From Hormoscilla sp. GUM202 (lineage in GTDB: Bacteria; Cyanobacteriota; Cyanobacteriia; Cyanobacteriales; Desertifilaceae): a stretch of DNA of 64,000 bases. Numbering within the stretch: the stretch's first letter is position 1; each line of letters starts with the position of its first letter. Both the position numbers and the translations under genes were made by a program. The stretch lies in the NCBI GenBank assembly GCA_005518205.2, contig RFFC02000003.1, forward strand, positions 62,001 through 126,000. Reading direction: 5' to 3'. Below are positions 24,594 through 34,028 of the stretch, piece after piece. A model generated the notes under the pieces. It saw nothing but the letters and a program-made list of their open reading frames with translations. It did no database searches and was not told where the DNA came from.

Positions 24594-25170
24594 TCAAATA
24601 TTGTAGAGGGATACCTCTTGACCGAGCAAACGACGGTTTTGACGAGAGCTCACCAAGAGATGATTCTGAGTATCTGGAATAGTGGCAAATTCTTCATACA
24701 GGTCGCTCTGGAGGTCACCGATATGAGTCACCATGCGTGCCTGACCAGCACTAAAACAATATTGACTACGCTCTGCCGATAACAGCCATTTGGGTAGTGA
24801 TAAACATGTAGTGATGTGATGGCTAGTCTGTCCCAATAGGTGTGGGGATGTGGCATTTTCAATTTTTCGGCTGGGAGCTGAAATGCCTGAAATATCGTTA
24901 TTTGACTTGCCGTTGGATGCCACTATTGCGATCTCCGTCTGAGCTTTCTTGTGCTAACATCACTACTTGTGACCCACTACCGCCATTTGTACGATTCCTT
25001 CTCCTTAGCACGGAAGTTTCTGATACTCCCGTTTATGCTTATCGGCACGCTCTGGGTCTCGAGTCCAGATTTGTACTGTGTTTAAACCCAAGGGAAAACC
25101 ACTTTCTTGTATTTCTGCTTCACCATCCTGTAATCTGGAATAATTATATGCCAAGTGAATAGACTTGCGG
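24594..25170 (-). pseudogene. degenerate IS4-type DDE transposase
   Basis: Two out-of-frame minus-strand pieces. The upstream piece (about 25010-25170) reads GFPLGLNTVQIWTRDPERADKHKR, matching the PLGL...WxR segment of IS4 transposases. The downstream piece (24594-24860) reads WLLSAERSQYCFSAGQARMVTHIGDLQSDLYEEF and NHLLVSSRQNRRLLG, matching the HIGDREaDIYELF second-Asp motif and the LLVRS strand. Frames are broken between them and both protein ends are missing. No inverted repeats were found, so it is an old remnant. Confidence 0.75.
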
Positions 25171-25189
25171 GTGCAGAGGATAATTACAG

Positions 25190-26758
25190 ATGAAAGATAG
25201 AGCAGAACAAATTCAACAAATAGCAGTAACTGCGGCCCAGATGCGAGAAATAGAAGAGAGGATCTTTGCCGCAGGCATGCCAGTGGCAGCATTGATGGAA
25301 AAGGTAGCGGGCCTGCTGGCCCGGCGCATAGAATCTCTATACCCAGAACCCCAGCGGGTAGGAGTCTTGGTCGGACCGGGTCATAATGGGGGAGATGCTT
25401 TAGTAGTGGCGCGGGAGTTGCATTTCCACTCCTATGATGTTACTATTTATAAACCCTTATCTAAACTGAAGCAACTTACCAGTCAACATGCGGAGTATGC
25501 CGCATGTTTGGGTATTCCCTTTCACGAAGAGATTGCCCCGCTGCAAGATTGCCACCTGTTGATTGATGGTTTATTTGGATTTGGGTTAGAACGGACAATC
25601 TCCGAGGGACTGGCAGAGGCGGTAAACGAGCTGAATAGCTGGTCAAAACCGGTGCTAAGTATAGATATTCCTGCGGGCATCCACACGGATACAGGGGCAG
25701 TCCTGGGAACGGCAGTGCGGGCAACTCGGACATTTTGTCTGGGTTTGTGGAAGCTGGCATTTTTGCAGGACCAAGCTTTAGAATATATCGGCAAGGCGGA
25801 ACTGATTGATTTTGATATTCCCTGGGCAGATATCGAACCTGTAATTAATCAAACATCGAGAATATATCGGATTACAGCAGTCACTGCCATAGCCCATCTG
25901 CCCATCCCTCGCCCGCGAGTTACTCATAAATATAAGGAAGGACATTTGCTGTCCATCTGCGGTTCTCGTAAGTATGCAGGGGCAGGGATTTTAACGGGTT
26001 TGGGCGCGCAAGCAAGTGGAGTGGGGATGCTGTCAATCGCGGTGCCAGAGTCTTTGAAACAGTTGTTAGTGGCACAGTTACCCTCAGCATTGATTATCGG
26101 TTGTCCGGAAACTAAAACAGGCGCGATCGCCCAACTGCCAGTAGAATTGAGCAGCTATAGCGCGATCGCCTGCGGTCCGGGATTGACAACGGAGGCAGTA
26201 GAAGTAGTAGAAAAGGTATTGGAGAGCGATCGCCTGCTAGTGCTAGATGCCGACGGGTTAAATATCCTGGCATCTTTGGGCCCGATCGCCAGATTATCCC
26301 AGCGGCAAGTACCAACAGTGCTTACCCCGCATACGATCGAGTTTAAGCGTCTGTTTCCCGAAGCACCCGATCCGACCCAAGATAGAATCAAAGCAGTGCA
26401 AAATGTTTCCGGATTGGGAGGTGCTGTGGTATTGTTGAAAGGAGCATTAACCGCGATCGTCAATCATTACGGTTCTGTATGGATTATCCCCGAAAGCACC
26501 CCAGCATTAGCCCGTGGCGGCAGTGGGGACGTATTGACTGGACTGTTGGGTGGACTGTTAGCACAGGCCCCCGGGCGGGAGACTCCCATAGAAGGGGTAG
26601 TAGTAACAGCAGCATGGTGCCATGCCCAGGCAGGCATGTTGGCAGCATCGGAACGAACGGAGTTGGGCGTAGATGCCCTGACCTTGACCCAATATTTAAT
26701 GGCAGCGGTGGGAAATGCTATAGTTGATTATTCAGCTGACAAAAGCATCTACTGTTGA
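25190..26758 (+). CDS. nnr: bifunctional NAD(P)HX epimerase / ADP-dependent NAD(P)HX dehydratase
   Basis: 522 residues with both repair domains. YjeF_N epimerase: GPGHNGGDALVVAREL near 63-78 and LIDGLFGFGLER near 123-134. Carbohydrate-kinase-like dehydratase: GSRKYAGAGILTGLGA near 256, LVLDADGLNIL, TPHTIEFKRLFP, VLLKGALT and ARGGSGDVLTGLLGGL with the GGSGD motif. It repairs hydrated NAD(P)H in the cytosol. The ATG at 25190 follows GAGGATAATTACAG. Complete and native-looking. Confidence 0.93.
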   Translation: MKDRAEQIQQIAVTAAQMREIEERIFAAGMPVAALMEKVAGLLARRIESLYPEPQRVGVLVGPGHNGGDALVVARELHFHSYDVTIYKPLSKLKQLTSQHAEYAACLGIPFHEEIAPLQDCHLLIDGLFGFGLERTISEGLAEAVNELNSWSKPVLSIDIPAGIHTDTGAVLGTAVRATRTFCLGLWKLAFLQDQALEYIGKAELIDFDIPWADIEPVINQTSRIYRITAVTAIAHLPIPRPRVTHKYKEGHLLSICGSRKYAGAGILTGLGAQASGVGMLSIAVPESLKQLLVAQLPSALIIGCPETKTGAIAQLPVELSSYSAIACGPGLTTEAVEVVEKVLESDRLLVLDADGLNILASLGPIARLSQRQVPTVLTPHTIEFKRLFPEAPDPTQDRIKAVQNVSGLGGAVVLLKGALTAIVNHYGSVWIIPESTPALARGGSGDVLTGLLGGLLAQAPGRETPIEGVVVTAAWCHAQAGMLAASERTELGVDALTLTQYLMAAVGNAIVDYSADKSIYC

Positions 26759-26833
26759 AAATCCCAGTTGCAACAGGTTGGTACTTTACCAAAAGAACCT
26801 ATAATGGACGGACTTTGGGTCACATCTATCTGA

Positions 26834-27025
26834 CTAATGATTCCCGGGCGATCGCACCTTAACTGGTTTCCCAGGCGACAGGCGATCGATCGCCTGGGAA
26901 ACTAGCGCCATCAAAGGAGGTTTACCCAGGGATCGATCTAGATCGGCAATTAGATCCTCTGGATGTTCTAAACCAACAGATCTGCGCAGCAAATTGTCCG
27001 GAGTTGTCGAACCTGGTCCTTCTAT
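26834..27025 (-). pseudogene. C-terminal remnant of a Cys/Met-metabolism PLP enzyme
   Basis: About 63 codons ending at TAG (26834). They read GSTTPDNLLRRSVGLEHPED followed by LIADLDRSL, the extreme C-terminal signature of cystathionine gamma-synthase/lyase and O-acetylhomoserine sulfhydrylase. An in-frame stop lies just upstream (27026-27028) and no more of the enzyme is present. The tail after the motif (ALVSQAIDRLSPGKPVKV) is probably read-through into HIP1-rich spacer. A decayed fragment too short to function. Confidence 0.75.
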
Positions 27026-27133
27026 TTAAGGATATTTTTCTTCTGTTTCCCTGAATTTATATCCTTAATTAATCTGTTCTTAATCTATTAATAAAAAGTT
27101 AACCTAGGGCAGCCCCCTGAATCAGAAAGAAGA

Positions 27134-27858
27134 TTATTTACTGAGAACAGCCCGATCGCGTCCCTGCTGTTTAGCCTCATAGAGGGCAGCGTCAGCAGCC
27201 CCAATCAGTTGATTAGGCCCAGAGATGGGATCTGGGATGGTACTCTGGCAGCGGAGGGTTCGTTACCCGGGGAGCCCAAACTCAAAGTGACATACTGGCT
27301 CACTAAAGTCAAACTGGCGTCGGTTAGCCAGCTGAGTCAAGCCATCTAGAGAGGCAAGGCGTTGCAACTTTTCATTGGCCGACTCCAACAATTGAGTTGT
27401 CAGTTTGTGAATTTCCTCAGAAGCCCTCAGTAATTCATGAGCATCCAGTAAGCGGTAGTCAGACCCTCTCAGCTGCACCACGATCGGTTCATAGAGCAAA
27501 TCGGGCGATCGCTGCAAAGACTGATGAGCTGCCTCTACAATTAACATATCCATAGGAACCATCAAAACTTCGCTACTGGCAAAACGATGAGGGATCTCAG
27601 GGGTCGAAAGAGAAACAGTTCCAAGCCATAGGGACGGCTCATCTGTTCCAAAAACCTGCGTCGGGAAATCATCCCTATATACTGTCCCAGTTCTGTCAAG
27701 ATTACTCCAGGCAGCAGCGGATTAGCTTCCAAAGATCGAGCAACTTCCTGACCTGGGTGCTCCAATGATATTTGAAAATCATGAAGCCTCAGTTCCAGTA
27801 CAGTTGACTTTTGACTAAGGTTGTACATATCGATCTCAGACCGAGGTTGAACTAACAT
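27134..27858 (-). pseudogene. GGDEF-domain (diguanylate cyclase) gene with frameshift and internal deletion
   Basis: From 27858 the protein starts MLVQPRSEIDMYNLSQ with an input domain ending GLELFL. There the frame breaks: a 2-nt gain near 27610-27620 shifts TPEIPHRFASSEVLMVP into the next frame, which continues to ANEKLQRLASLDGLTQLANRRQFD, the start of a GGDEF domain. The central GGDEF domain, including the signature, is missing; a last piece at 27134-27240 reads LIGAADAALYEAKQQGRDRAVL, the end of the domain. No cyclase activity is possible. Confidence 0.85.
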
Positions 27859-28004
27859 AGAAGACTGCCGAGTCTCACGGCATAGCTATAGTTACAGCTT
27901 GCCACTGCCAGATCCTCATCAGCGCTCTGGCAGACTTAAAATTCACAATTGACAATTGACAATTCACAACTAACAACCGACCATTAACAACTGACCATTA
28001 AAAC

Positions 28005-28334
28005 CTACCCCTGTGAGAGAGGGGGTGTGCCGTCCGGCTCTGATGGGGAAGAGCCGGTCATATGCACCAATATTTCGCGCAATTTCATCCGATTGATATA
28101 GGGCCAGCCCCCTTGGGCTTCAATATCTTTCACCAGAGAGTAAAGATCCTGACGGTTATCTGGTAAAGACTCTTGAAACAGACCTTCCCGAATTTCTCGA
28201 TGCAGATCCTCCAAGCTCCGCAGCAGCTGTAGGAGAGCCAAAGTATCTCCCCGACAACCCGCAGCCTGAGCAGAGATCCTATCCGTAATGGCTTGCAAAT
28301 CCCGTTGTGAGTTATAATTACTGTCGCTATTCAT
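28005..28334 (-). CDS. conserved cyanobacterial hypothetical protein, 109 aa
   Basis: Helical protein: RDLQAITDRISAQAAGCRGD, LALLQLLRSLEDLHREIREG, then DLYSLVKDIEAQGGWPYINR. No membrane or signal segment. The ATG at 28334 lies divergent to the psbO promoter region. Family known to me only as a conserved hypothetical. The left spacer (27859-28004) carries ACAATTGACAATT and CCATTAACAACTGACC low-complexity repeats. Confidence 0.65.
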   Translation of the reverse strand: MNSDSNYNSQRDLQAITDRISAQAAGCRGDTLALLQLLRSLEDLHREIREGLFQESLPDNRQDLYSLVKDIEAQGGWPYINRMKLREILVHMTGSSPSEPDGTPPLSQG

Positions 28335-28602
28335 GCTATAGTCTATTGTGCTTCATTGGGACAAATCCAATCTAACCCAGTCTCCTGCTGATGTAGGAGG
28401 GAAGTTGAATTGAAGCACCGGTGATAGATGCTCGGGAAGAAGGAACTGATGATTCCGGAAGTATACTTATCGACTAGCAAGAAGCGCATCCGACAGCAAT
28501 ATCACCGCGCGAACGGACAAGGGGGCACCCCCTTTGGTAAAATACACTTCTGTGTTCATCATCCATACAAACTGCGTACTTCATATATAGAGGTTGATTG
28601 TC

Positions 28603-29436
28603 ATGAGGTATCGTGCCTTAATTATTGCCATTCTGGTATTGTGTTTGACTGCGATCGCGGCTTGTAGTGAAGGTCCTACAGCTGACAGTACAAAGCAACT
28701 TACCTACGACGATATCAAAAACACGGGTCTAGCCAATAACTGTCCAGAATTGCTGGGACCAGGCCGTGGTTCAATTGCCATCGATCGGGGCCAGACCTAT
28801 ATCATGAGCGATCTGTGCTTGCAGCCGACTAGCTTCTTCGTCAAGGAAGAAGCCTCTAATCCCCGGCAAGAGGCAGAATTTGTTCCGGGCAAACTATTGA
28901 CCCGCTACACTTCCACCCTAACCCAGATCCTGGGCACGGTGACATCTAACCCCGACAATAGCCTGACCTTTGTCGAAGAAGATGGCATCGATTTCCAACC
29001 TGTTACTGTGCAACTGCCTGGTGGCGAGCAAGTGCCTTTCTTCTTCACGATTAAAGGACTCGTGGCCAAAAGCCAACCGGGTATGGAGATCATCAATAGC
29101 TCGACTGACTTTGAAGGGGGATTTTACGTGCCTTCCTATCGGGGTGCTACATTTTTGGATCCCAAAGGTCGCGGCGTAGCCACCGGTTATGACAATGCCG
29201 TGGCTCTGCCAGCAAGTGCGGATGCTGAGGACCTAACTCTTGCCAATGTCAAGCGGGCTGAGATCCGCAATGGCAAGATTTCCCTAGGAATCAACAAGGT
29301 TGACAGCACGACTGGCGAAGTTGCAGGCACCTTCGAGAGCGAACAGCCCTCAGATACAGATTTGGGAGCCCAAGAACCTGTGGATGTGAAGATTCGCGGC
29401 AATTTTTACGCCATTGTGCAACCAGAAGAAGTATAA
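28603..29436 (+). CDS. psbO: photosystem II manganese-stabilizing protein PsbO
   Basis: 277 residues from the ATG at 28603 (GAGG upstream; the TTG at 28594 is not needed). N-terminal hydrophobic signal LIIAILVLCLTAIAAC with a lipobox-like LTAIAAC, then LTYDDIKNTGLANNCPEL, DLCLQPTSFFVKEE and AEFVPGKLLTRYT, all diagnostic of PsbO; C-terminus DVKIRGNFYAIVQPEE. The conserved cysteines (NNC...DLC) are present. PsbO caps the oxygen-evolving Mn4CaO5 cluster on the lumenal face of PSII. Monocistronic, with a hairpin downstream. Confidence 0.97.
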   Translation: MRYRALIIAILVLCLTAIAACSEGPTADSTKQLTYDDIKNTGLANNCPELLGPGRGSIAIDRGQTYIMSDLCLQPTSFFVKEEASNPRQEAEFVPGKLLTRYTSTLTQILGTVTSNPDNSLTFVEEDGIDFQPVTVQLPGGEQVPFFFTIKGLVAKSQPGMEIINSSTDFEGGFYVPSYRGATFLDPKGRGVATGYDNAVALPASADAEDLTLANVKRAEIRNGKISLGINKVDSTTGEVAGTFESEQPSDTDLGAQEPVDVKIRGNFYAIVQPEEV

Positions 29437-29449
29437 ATCATCATCTATA

Positions 29450-29469
29450 ACTCCCGCTTACCCGGGAGT
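29450..29469 (+). terminator. ACTCCCG...CGGGAGT hairpin after psbO
   Basis: 7-bp GC-rich arms around CTTACC, 13 bases after the psbO stop. No T-run follows, so it may act as a stability hairpin rather than an intrinsic terminator. Confidence 0.45.
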
Positions 29470-29692
29470 CGGACACTCCCAAATAAGTAGGCAGGGCGAA
29501 CGCATCTTATTCTTGAAATGCTTACTGGGCTTGCGGTTTCAGCACGATTGAGTATTTATACAGATTAAATTCTCAAACCCTTGCTGGGAAAGGCTTCCGG
29601 AATTTAGATGCGTTTTCCCTGAATAACAGGTGTGTCCAGACTAAAGAAGTTGCCTAGGCACGGTTAAGTACTCCACCAACCGGAATATAGTC

Positions 29693-30481
29693 ATGAATAC
29701 TAAAATCAGCAGCAAAGAACTGAAGAATAATAGCTTGTGTCTGTTGCAAGAGTACCCGCAATCGGCATCCCTGGAACTGCGCAATCAGATAGTTCAACTG
29801 AATATAGGACTGGTCAGAAAAGAAGCGCATCAGTGGCTGAACCATTGTACCGAAAGCTACGAAGACTTGGTACAAGTAGGCTGTATAGGCTTAATTAGAG
29901 CCATTGAAAGCTTCAAAATGTCGAAAGGACATGCTTTCAGTTCATTTGCCATGCCTTACATTCGGGGCGAAATACAACATTATCTCAGAGATAAAAGTAA
30001 CACCGTCCGCATTCAGCGGCGGTGGAAGGGACTGCGAAAGCAGGCGGCGTCGGTGAAAAGGGACTTGCCAGAAAAGTGGCATCGAAAGCCAACAGACAGA
30101 GAAATAGCGGAGGCCCTGGAGATTTCGGCAGAGGAATGGTCGGAAATTAAGCTGGCCAACCAAAATCAGACTCCTTTGAGCTTGGATGCACCGGTAGAGG
30201 AGGAAGGGGAAAAGGTCATTTGCCTGGGAGAACTGGTACCAGATACAGGCGATCGCAGTTTTCAATTGGCCCAAGAAGACCAAATTCGCCTCCAGCAGGC
30301 CCTGGTGCAGCTGGAAAAGCGCACTCGCCAAGTCCTGGAATTTGTATTTTTACAAGACTTAACCCAAAAAGAAACGGCAGAACGCTTGGGAATCAGTGCG
30401 GTGACAGTTTCCCGCCAGGTGAAAAAAGGGTTGGAACTACTGAAAAAGTTAATGTATGAGACGGAGTCAATTAAAAATTAA
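29693..30481 (+). CDS. sigF: RNA polymerase sigma factor SigF (group 3)
   Basis: 262 residues with sigma regions 2 (EDLVQVGCIGLIRAIESF, then FSSFAMPYIRGEIQHYLRD), 3 (RKPTDREIAEALEI) and 4 (QVLEFVFLQDLTQKETAERL with the HTH ending AVTVSRQVKKGLELL). Region 1.1 is absent, as in SigF/SigB-like group 3 factors. In cyanobacteria SigF governs motility and type IV pilus genes and some stress genes. The next gene encodes a lipoprotein, possibly in the same operon. A TTTAGATGCGTTTNCCCT word lies about 90 bp upstream. Confidence 0.92.
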   Translation: MNTKISSKELKNNSLCLLQEYPQSASLELRNQIVQLNIGLVRKEAHQWLNHCTESYEDLVQVGCIGLIRAIESFKMSKGHAFSSFAMPYIRGEIQHYLRDKSNTVRIQRRWKGLRKQAASVKRDLPEKWHRKPTDREIAEALEISAEEWSEIKLANQNQTPLSLDAPVEEEGEKVICLGELVPDTGDRSFQLAQEDQIRLQQALVQLEKRTRQVLEFVFLQDLTQKETAERLGISAVTVSRQVKKGLELLKKLMYETESIKN

Positions 30482-30667
30482 AGTTAAGCAGTATTTTTGG
30501 CGATTTGGAACTGAGAATTTTAATGGGTTGATTGTTTCGAGTTAGTTGTTGATGGTCAAAAATATTGAGATATTACCGGATTGTTTGATAAATTTCCAAT
30601 TTACTCGTTTCCTGGTTACGGCCTGGGAACAAGCTACGCTAATTTTCTTGAAAATTTCGGGGAGCAG

Positions 30668-31336
30668 ATGGAGAAAGTATCGGATATGATATGGGTAGGG
30701 ATACTGGCTGTGTTAATGGGTGGCTGCGGTTTGTTGGATGGTGGCGATCGCAAACCAGATGCAGCAAGCTCGCCAGCAGCAACGCCAGCACTGGCTCCAA
30801 AGAAAACAGCAGCAAAATCGGAGCCAGAGTCAGAACCAGAGGAGACTGTGGATCCTCTGCCTTCAGCACCAGATTTGATTCCGTCCACAAATGCAGAACA
30901 GCGAATTAGAGAGATAGAACAGTCTGAAAGACAGCAACGGGACCCATTTAATGTCGTGAGGCCGCTGCCAGGAGTGCCGAGAATTACTCCCAGTACGCCT
31001 GATGCGCCTGATGCGATCGCGAGTGGGAATGGTGTGACAACTGGTGGGGAAGTGCCGCCCAGACTGGAACCGATAGCACCAGCACGAGCGGAAACAGCGA
31101 CGGCGGTGACGGTTTCGGGAGTGATGGAATTAGGGGGTGAACGATCGGCAATTGTGACGGCACCGGATGAACCGAGCAGACATGTGAAAGTTGGAGATAT
31201 ATTGGCTTCTGGAGCAGTCCTAGTTAAGCGCATAGAAATCAGCAGATTTGATAAGCCAGTGGTAATTCTAGAGGAAAATGGGTATGAGGTGGCAAGAGAA
31301 TTGGGAGAAAAACCCTCATCCGAAGAGCAACCATAG
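30668..31336 (+). CDS. putative lipoprotein downstream of sigF (PilP-like C-terminus)
   Basis: From the ATG at 30668: MEKVSDMIWVGILAVLMGGC is a lipoprotein signal with lipobox LMGGC. A long Ala/Pro/Glu-rich linker (about residues 30-130) follows, then a compact C-terminal domain VTVSGVMELGGERSAIVTAP...RHVKVGDILASGAVLVKRI, resembling the beta domain of PilP-type pilus proteins and GspC. A linkage to pilus biogenesis fits the sigF neighbour, but is inference. The frame is open upstream to 30581 without signal character there. Confidence 0.7.
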   Translation: MEKVSDMIWVGILAVLMGGCGLLDGGDRKPDAASSPAATPALAPKKTAAKSEPESEPEETVDPLPSAPDLIPSTNAEQRIREIEQSERQQRDPFNVVRPLPGVPRITPSTPDAPDAIASGNGVTTGGEVPPRLEPIAPARAETATAVTVSGVMELGGERSAIVTAPDEPSRHVKVGDILASGAVLVKRIEISRFDKPVVILEENGYEVARELGEKPSSEEQP

Positions 31337-31431
31337 GAGTTATGGGCTTGGAGTAAATTATATTATAACAATTATCGATGAACAATGAACAATTACCATC
31401 GAAAATTAGGGCTCGCCATATTGCTAGCTTT

Positions 31432-32303
31432 GGCGTTGCACAATTACGGGATGATTTAAATAGGTACCGGTACAGAATTATAACGTAGATAGTGCAATAA
31501 TAACTTAATTGAAAGCCTCAACATTTCTTCGGACTTTGAGTAACATAATGTTTTTCTTTTTAATCCAGCTCGATAATGTCTTAATCGACCTATTTCACAT
31601 TCAACACGGGTCATGTAGGTTTTGCTGACTATATGGTCAATATATTCAATAAACATTGGATAAACAGGCCATCCATCAGTAACGTATAAAAAGCATTGCC
31701 AACATTTTATAATATCCCACATAGGCTTAAAAGTTTCTGCAGAACGATCGCCTAATACCCATGTTATAATCCCTGGCTTGAAATGATTTACGACTGTCCA
31801 TAGCCACTTTTTATTCTTTTTTTTATTGACATAAGTATGCAACTCGTCAATTTCTGCAACCTCCGGAATATCGTAGTTTTCAGGGATTGACGGTAATTCT
31901 TTAGCTGCCTGTTTTACCCAATCAATTTGAGTATTATGGCTGACACCAGTTATCCTTTCAATACCTCGAAATCCATTGCCATTAACGTACATTGTCAAAC
32001 AATTTTTCTTGACATCTTCTGAATAACCGCGCGGATAATAATGTTCGAGAAACTGGCGACGACAATCTTTACAAATTCAATTCTGTTTGCCGCGTCGGTG
32101 ACCATTTTTATTGATGTTTTCAGAACCACATCTGGGACATTTCATGTTCGACTCCTTTAGCTAATTCTTTCGCCTTACTATCCATGATAACACATATTAT
32201 GACTAGGTCGAAAACAAACATCATACTATACATAAATTCTGACTGTAAAATTGCAGATTATCATAATCTGCAATAACCCATCATCCCGAAAATGTGCAAC
32301 GCC
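31432..32303 (-). mobile_element. IS1-family element with perfect 9-bp target duplication
   Basis: Ends are inverted repeats: GGCGTTGCACAATTACGGGA at 31432 and, inverted, GGCGTTGCACATTTTCGGGA ending at 32303. Flanking direct repeats GCTAGCTTT at 31423-31431 and 32304-32312 are a 9-bp target duplication, normal for IS1. Length 872 bp. It carries one transposase gene on the minus strand that has an internal stop, so this copy is probably not autonomous. Confidence 0.9.
31456..32145 (-). pseudogene. IS1 transposase with in-frame stop codon
   Basis: The start MKCPRCGSENINKNGHRRGK gives the zinc-ribbon of the InsA part. A TGA at about 32077-32079 replaces the aromatic residue expected in KQN-x-ICKDCRRQF. 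The rest is open: YSEDVKKNCLTMYVNGNGFR, EIDELHTYVNKKKNKKWLW (first Asp), VTDGWPVY (second Asp), TRVECEIGRLRHY (Glu region) and a C-terminal helix to 31456. A single nonsense mutation separates it from a normal single-frame IS1 transposase of about 229 residues. Confidence 0.85.
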
Positions 32304-33081
32304 GCTAGCTTTAACTTTGGAGATTGCTAGCTATTTTACGAATGGGATGTCAGCTTGGGGGCAAGTCCGAGAAGAAGTTGATACATCAACGGACGAGTTG
32401 ACCCTCACTTGTAAACCGAACAGACCTACGGCTAGGGTGAAATGCCATTACCCCAATGGTGACAACTTTGAGGGAGACCTGGTGAATGGGATAATCGAGG
32501 GTAGGGGAGTGTATGTATACGCTAATGGGAACCGCTACGAGGGAGAGTTCCGCAATGGCAAGCCCCATGGCAGGGGGTTATTTATCAGTGCAGATGATTC
32601 CCGCTTCGAGGGACTGTTTGAGAATGGCACGATTAAAAACGGGATAGTTGTTTTTGCTGATGGCAACCGCTACGAGGGTGAATTCGATCTGGTTCAAGAA
32701 GTTGGCACTGATATAATCATGAGTCAACCGGGTGGTAAGGGGATATTTATATTTAACGATGGCAGTCGCTACGAGGGTGAATTCTTCGCCGGTCAAATTT
32801 TTGGCATGGGGGTACTCAAGCGCCCGGATGGGACCAACTGCGCCGGACAGTTCTTTAATCCGAATCTGGACGCGAGAGTGGTTTGTACATTCGGAGACGG
32901 GAGTCGCTATGAAGGAGAGTTGCGCCAAGGACGACCTCATGGAGAAGGGACGATGATCGATGCCAATGGTCGGCGCTTTTCAGGATATTTTCGTGATGGT
33001 GAGTTGCTTGAGTAAGATTCGGGGACAGTCTGAGGCTGTAACGGCTAAGGTGGAAAAATACCTTGATTAAGTGGTGATGCC

Positions 33082-33699
33082 ATGACTAATGCGGCTTCGG
33101 TTGAGGAAAATACTGGTGGGTTTGTACCTGATGCCAGACAGGATGCTGATTTGCTTAGAGAACTGGGCTTTATCCCAGGTTTAAAGGAAATCCTGATGTT
33201 GCGACAGGTTCATGCTTTGGAACATGCTACGGTTTGGGTGCTGAGTGAAGGTGCTGGTTCTTCCGATCCTTCAGGGACGGCAGATAATCGGCTGTTGGGT
33301 GGGATGTCTACCGAGAGGGGCTTCTATCTTTACGGTGATGTGGCTACAGCTGACCTGCAGCAGGCCGTGCATGGGGCTTTAAGGCGGATTACTACCGGTG
33401 GCTACGACCTGGCGGTGCATCCCCGCTGTGGTACGAATCTGTCGGTGTTGATGCTGCTGACGGCGGGTATGGGTTTTGGTATAACTATGTTGCTGCCTAA
33501 AGGCCCGATGGAGCAATTGTTGGGTTTCGGCATTGCCGCTACGGCGGCGGCCCACCTGGCTCCGGATCTGGGTGCGGTGGCTCAGCGATACGTGACGACG
33601 GCGATTCCTTTTAATCTGGAAATAGCCCAAATCTCGGCAAGACAGGACTTCTGGGGGCGCCCTACCCATTTTGTGGAGGTGCGATGGCAGGAAAGTTAA
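33082..33699 (+). CDS. DUF6391-type membrane-associated protein, 205 aa
   Basis: LRQVHALEHATVWVLSEG near 45-62 carries a conserved HALEHA motif. RLLGGMSTERGFYLYGDV and AVHPRCGTNLSVLMLLTAGMGFGITMLLP follow, the latter a membrane helix, then LGFGIAATAAAHLAPDLG. The HxxEHA and HPRCGTN motifs are strongly conserved in this cyanobacterial/chlorobial family and look like a metal or active site, but no activity is known to me. Located between the MORN gene and psaE. Confidence 0.75.
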   Translation: MTNAASVEENTGGFVPDARQDADLLRELGFIPGLKEILMLRQVHALEHATVWVLSEGAGSSDPSGTADNRLLGGMSTERGFYLYGDVATADLQQAVHGALRRITTGGYDLAVHPRCGTNLSVLMLLTAGMGFGITMLLPKGPMEQLLGFGIAATAAAHLAPDLGAVAQRYVTTAIPFNLEIAQISARQDFWGRPTHFVEVRWQES

Positions 33700-33788
33700 C
33701 AAAACTTAAAATAGGGAATGCTCCCAGAGGTACCTTCGAGTAGTAGGCTGAAAAACAAACCATCAAGTTCAATAAGGGAAAGGTACTC

Positions 33789-34013
33789 ATGGTTCAACGT
33801 GGTTCTAAGGTGAGGATTCTCCGGAAAGAATCTTACTGGTATCAGGATGTAGGCACGGTGGCTTCGATCGACAAGAGCGGTATTAAGTATCCAGTGATTG
33901 TCCGGTTCGACAGGGTAAACTACACTGGCTTTAGTGGCAGCCCCTCTGGCGTGAACACTAATAACTTTGCGGAGAGCGAACTGGTTGAGGTTGCACCTCC
34001 GAAGAAGAGATAA
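33789..34013 (+). CDS. psaE: photosystem I reaction-centre subunit IV, PsaE
   Basis: 74 residues starting [20 protein letters not shown] and [22 protein letters not shown]3-like barrel with [20 protein letters not shown], all standard PsaE. It is a stromal/cytosolic subunit of PSI that supports ferredoxin docking and cyclic electron flow. AAGGTACTC precedes the ATG. mutM begins 15 bp downstream and may be co-transcribed. Confidence 0.97.
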   Translation: MVQRGSKVRILRKESYWYQDVGTVASIDKSGIKYPVIVRFDRVNYTGFSGSPSGVNTNNFAESELVEVAPPKKR

Positions 34014-34028
34014 AGACGAGACAAAGTT

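Larger units (their letters stand above)
31385..33015 (+). pseudogene. MORN-repeat exported protein, signal peptide split by IS1
   Basis: The first 15-16 codons (from ATG 31385) read MNNYHRKLGLAILLA. After removal of the IS1 (31432-32303) and one 9-bp duplication the frame continues LTLEIASYFTNGMSAWGQ, a normal signal peptide, and then about seven MORN repeats of the type YPNGDNFEGDLVNG, YANGNRYEGEFRNGKPHGRG, ADGNRYEGEF and GDGSRYEGELRQGRPHGEG to 33015. MORN repeats form beta-hairpin arrays that bind lipids or scaffold proteins. As it stands the mature part (open from 32251) can only be made without its signal, from a start inside the IS or later. Confidence 0.85.

Noticed and set aside
28428-28667. 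79-codon ORF overlapping the psbO start
   Set aside because: Overlaps the psbO signal peptide in another frame; no homology.
30634-31233. 199-codon minus-strand ORF opposite the lipoprotein gene
   Set aside because: Antisense of the Ala/Pro/Glu-rich linker; the plus frame has a lipobox and a conserved C-terminal domain.
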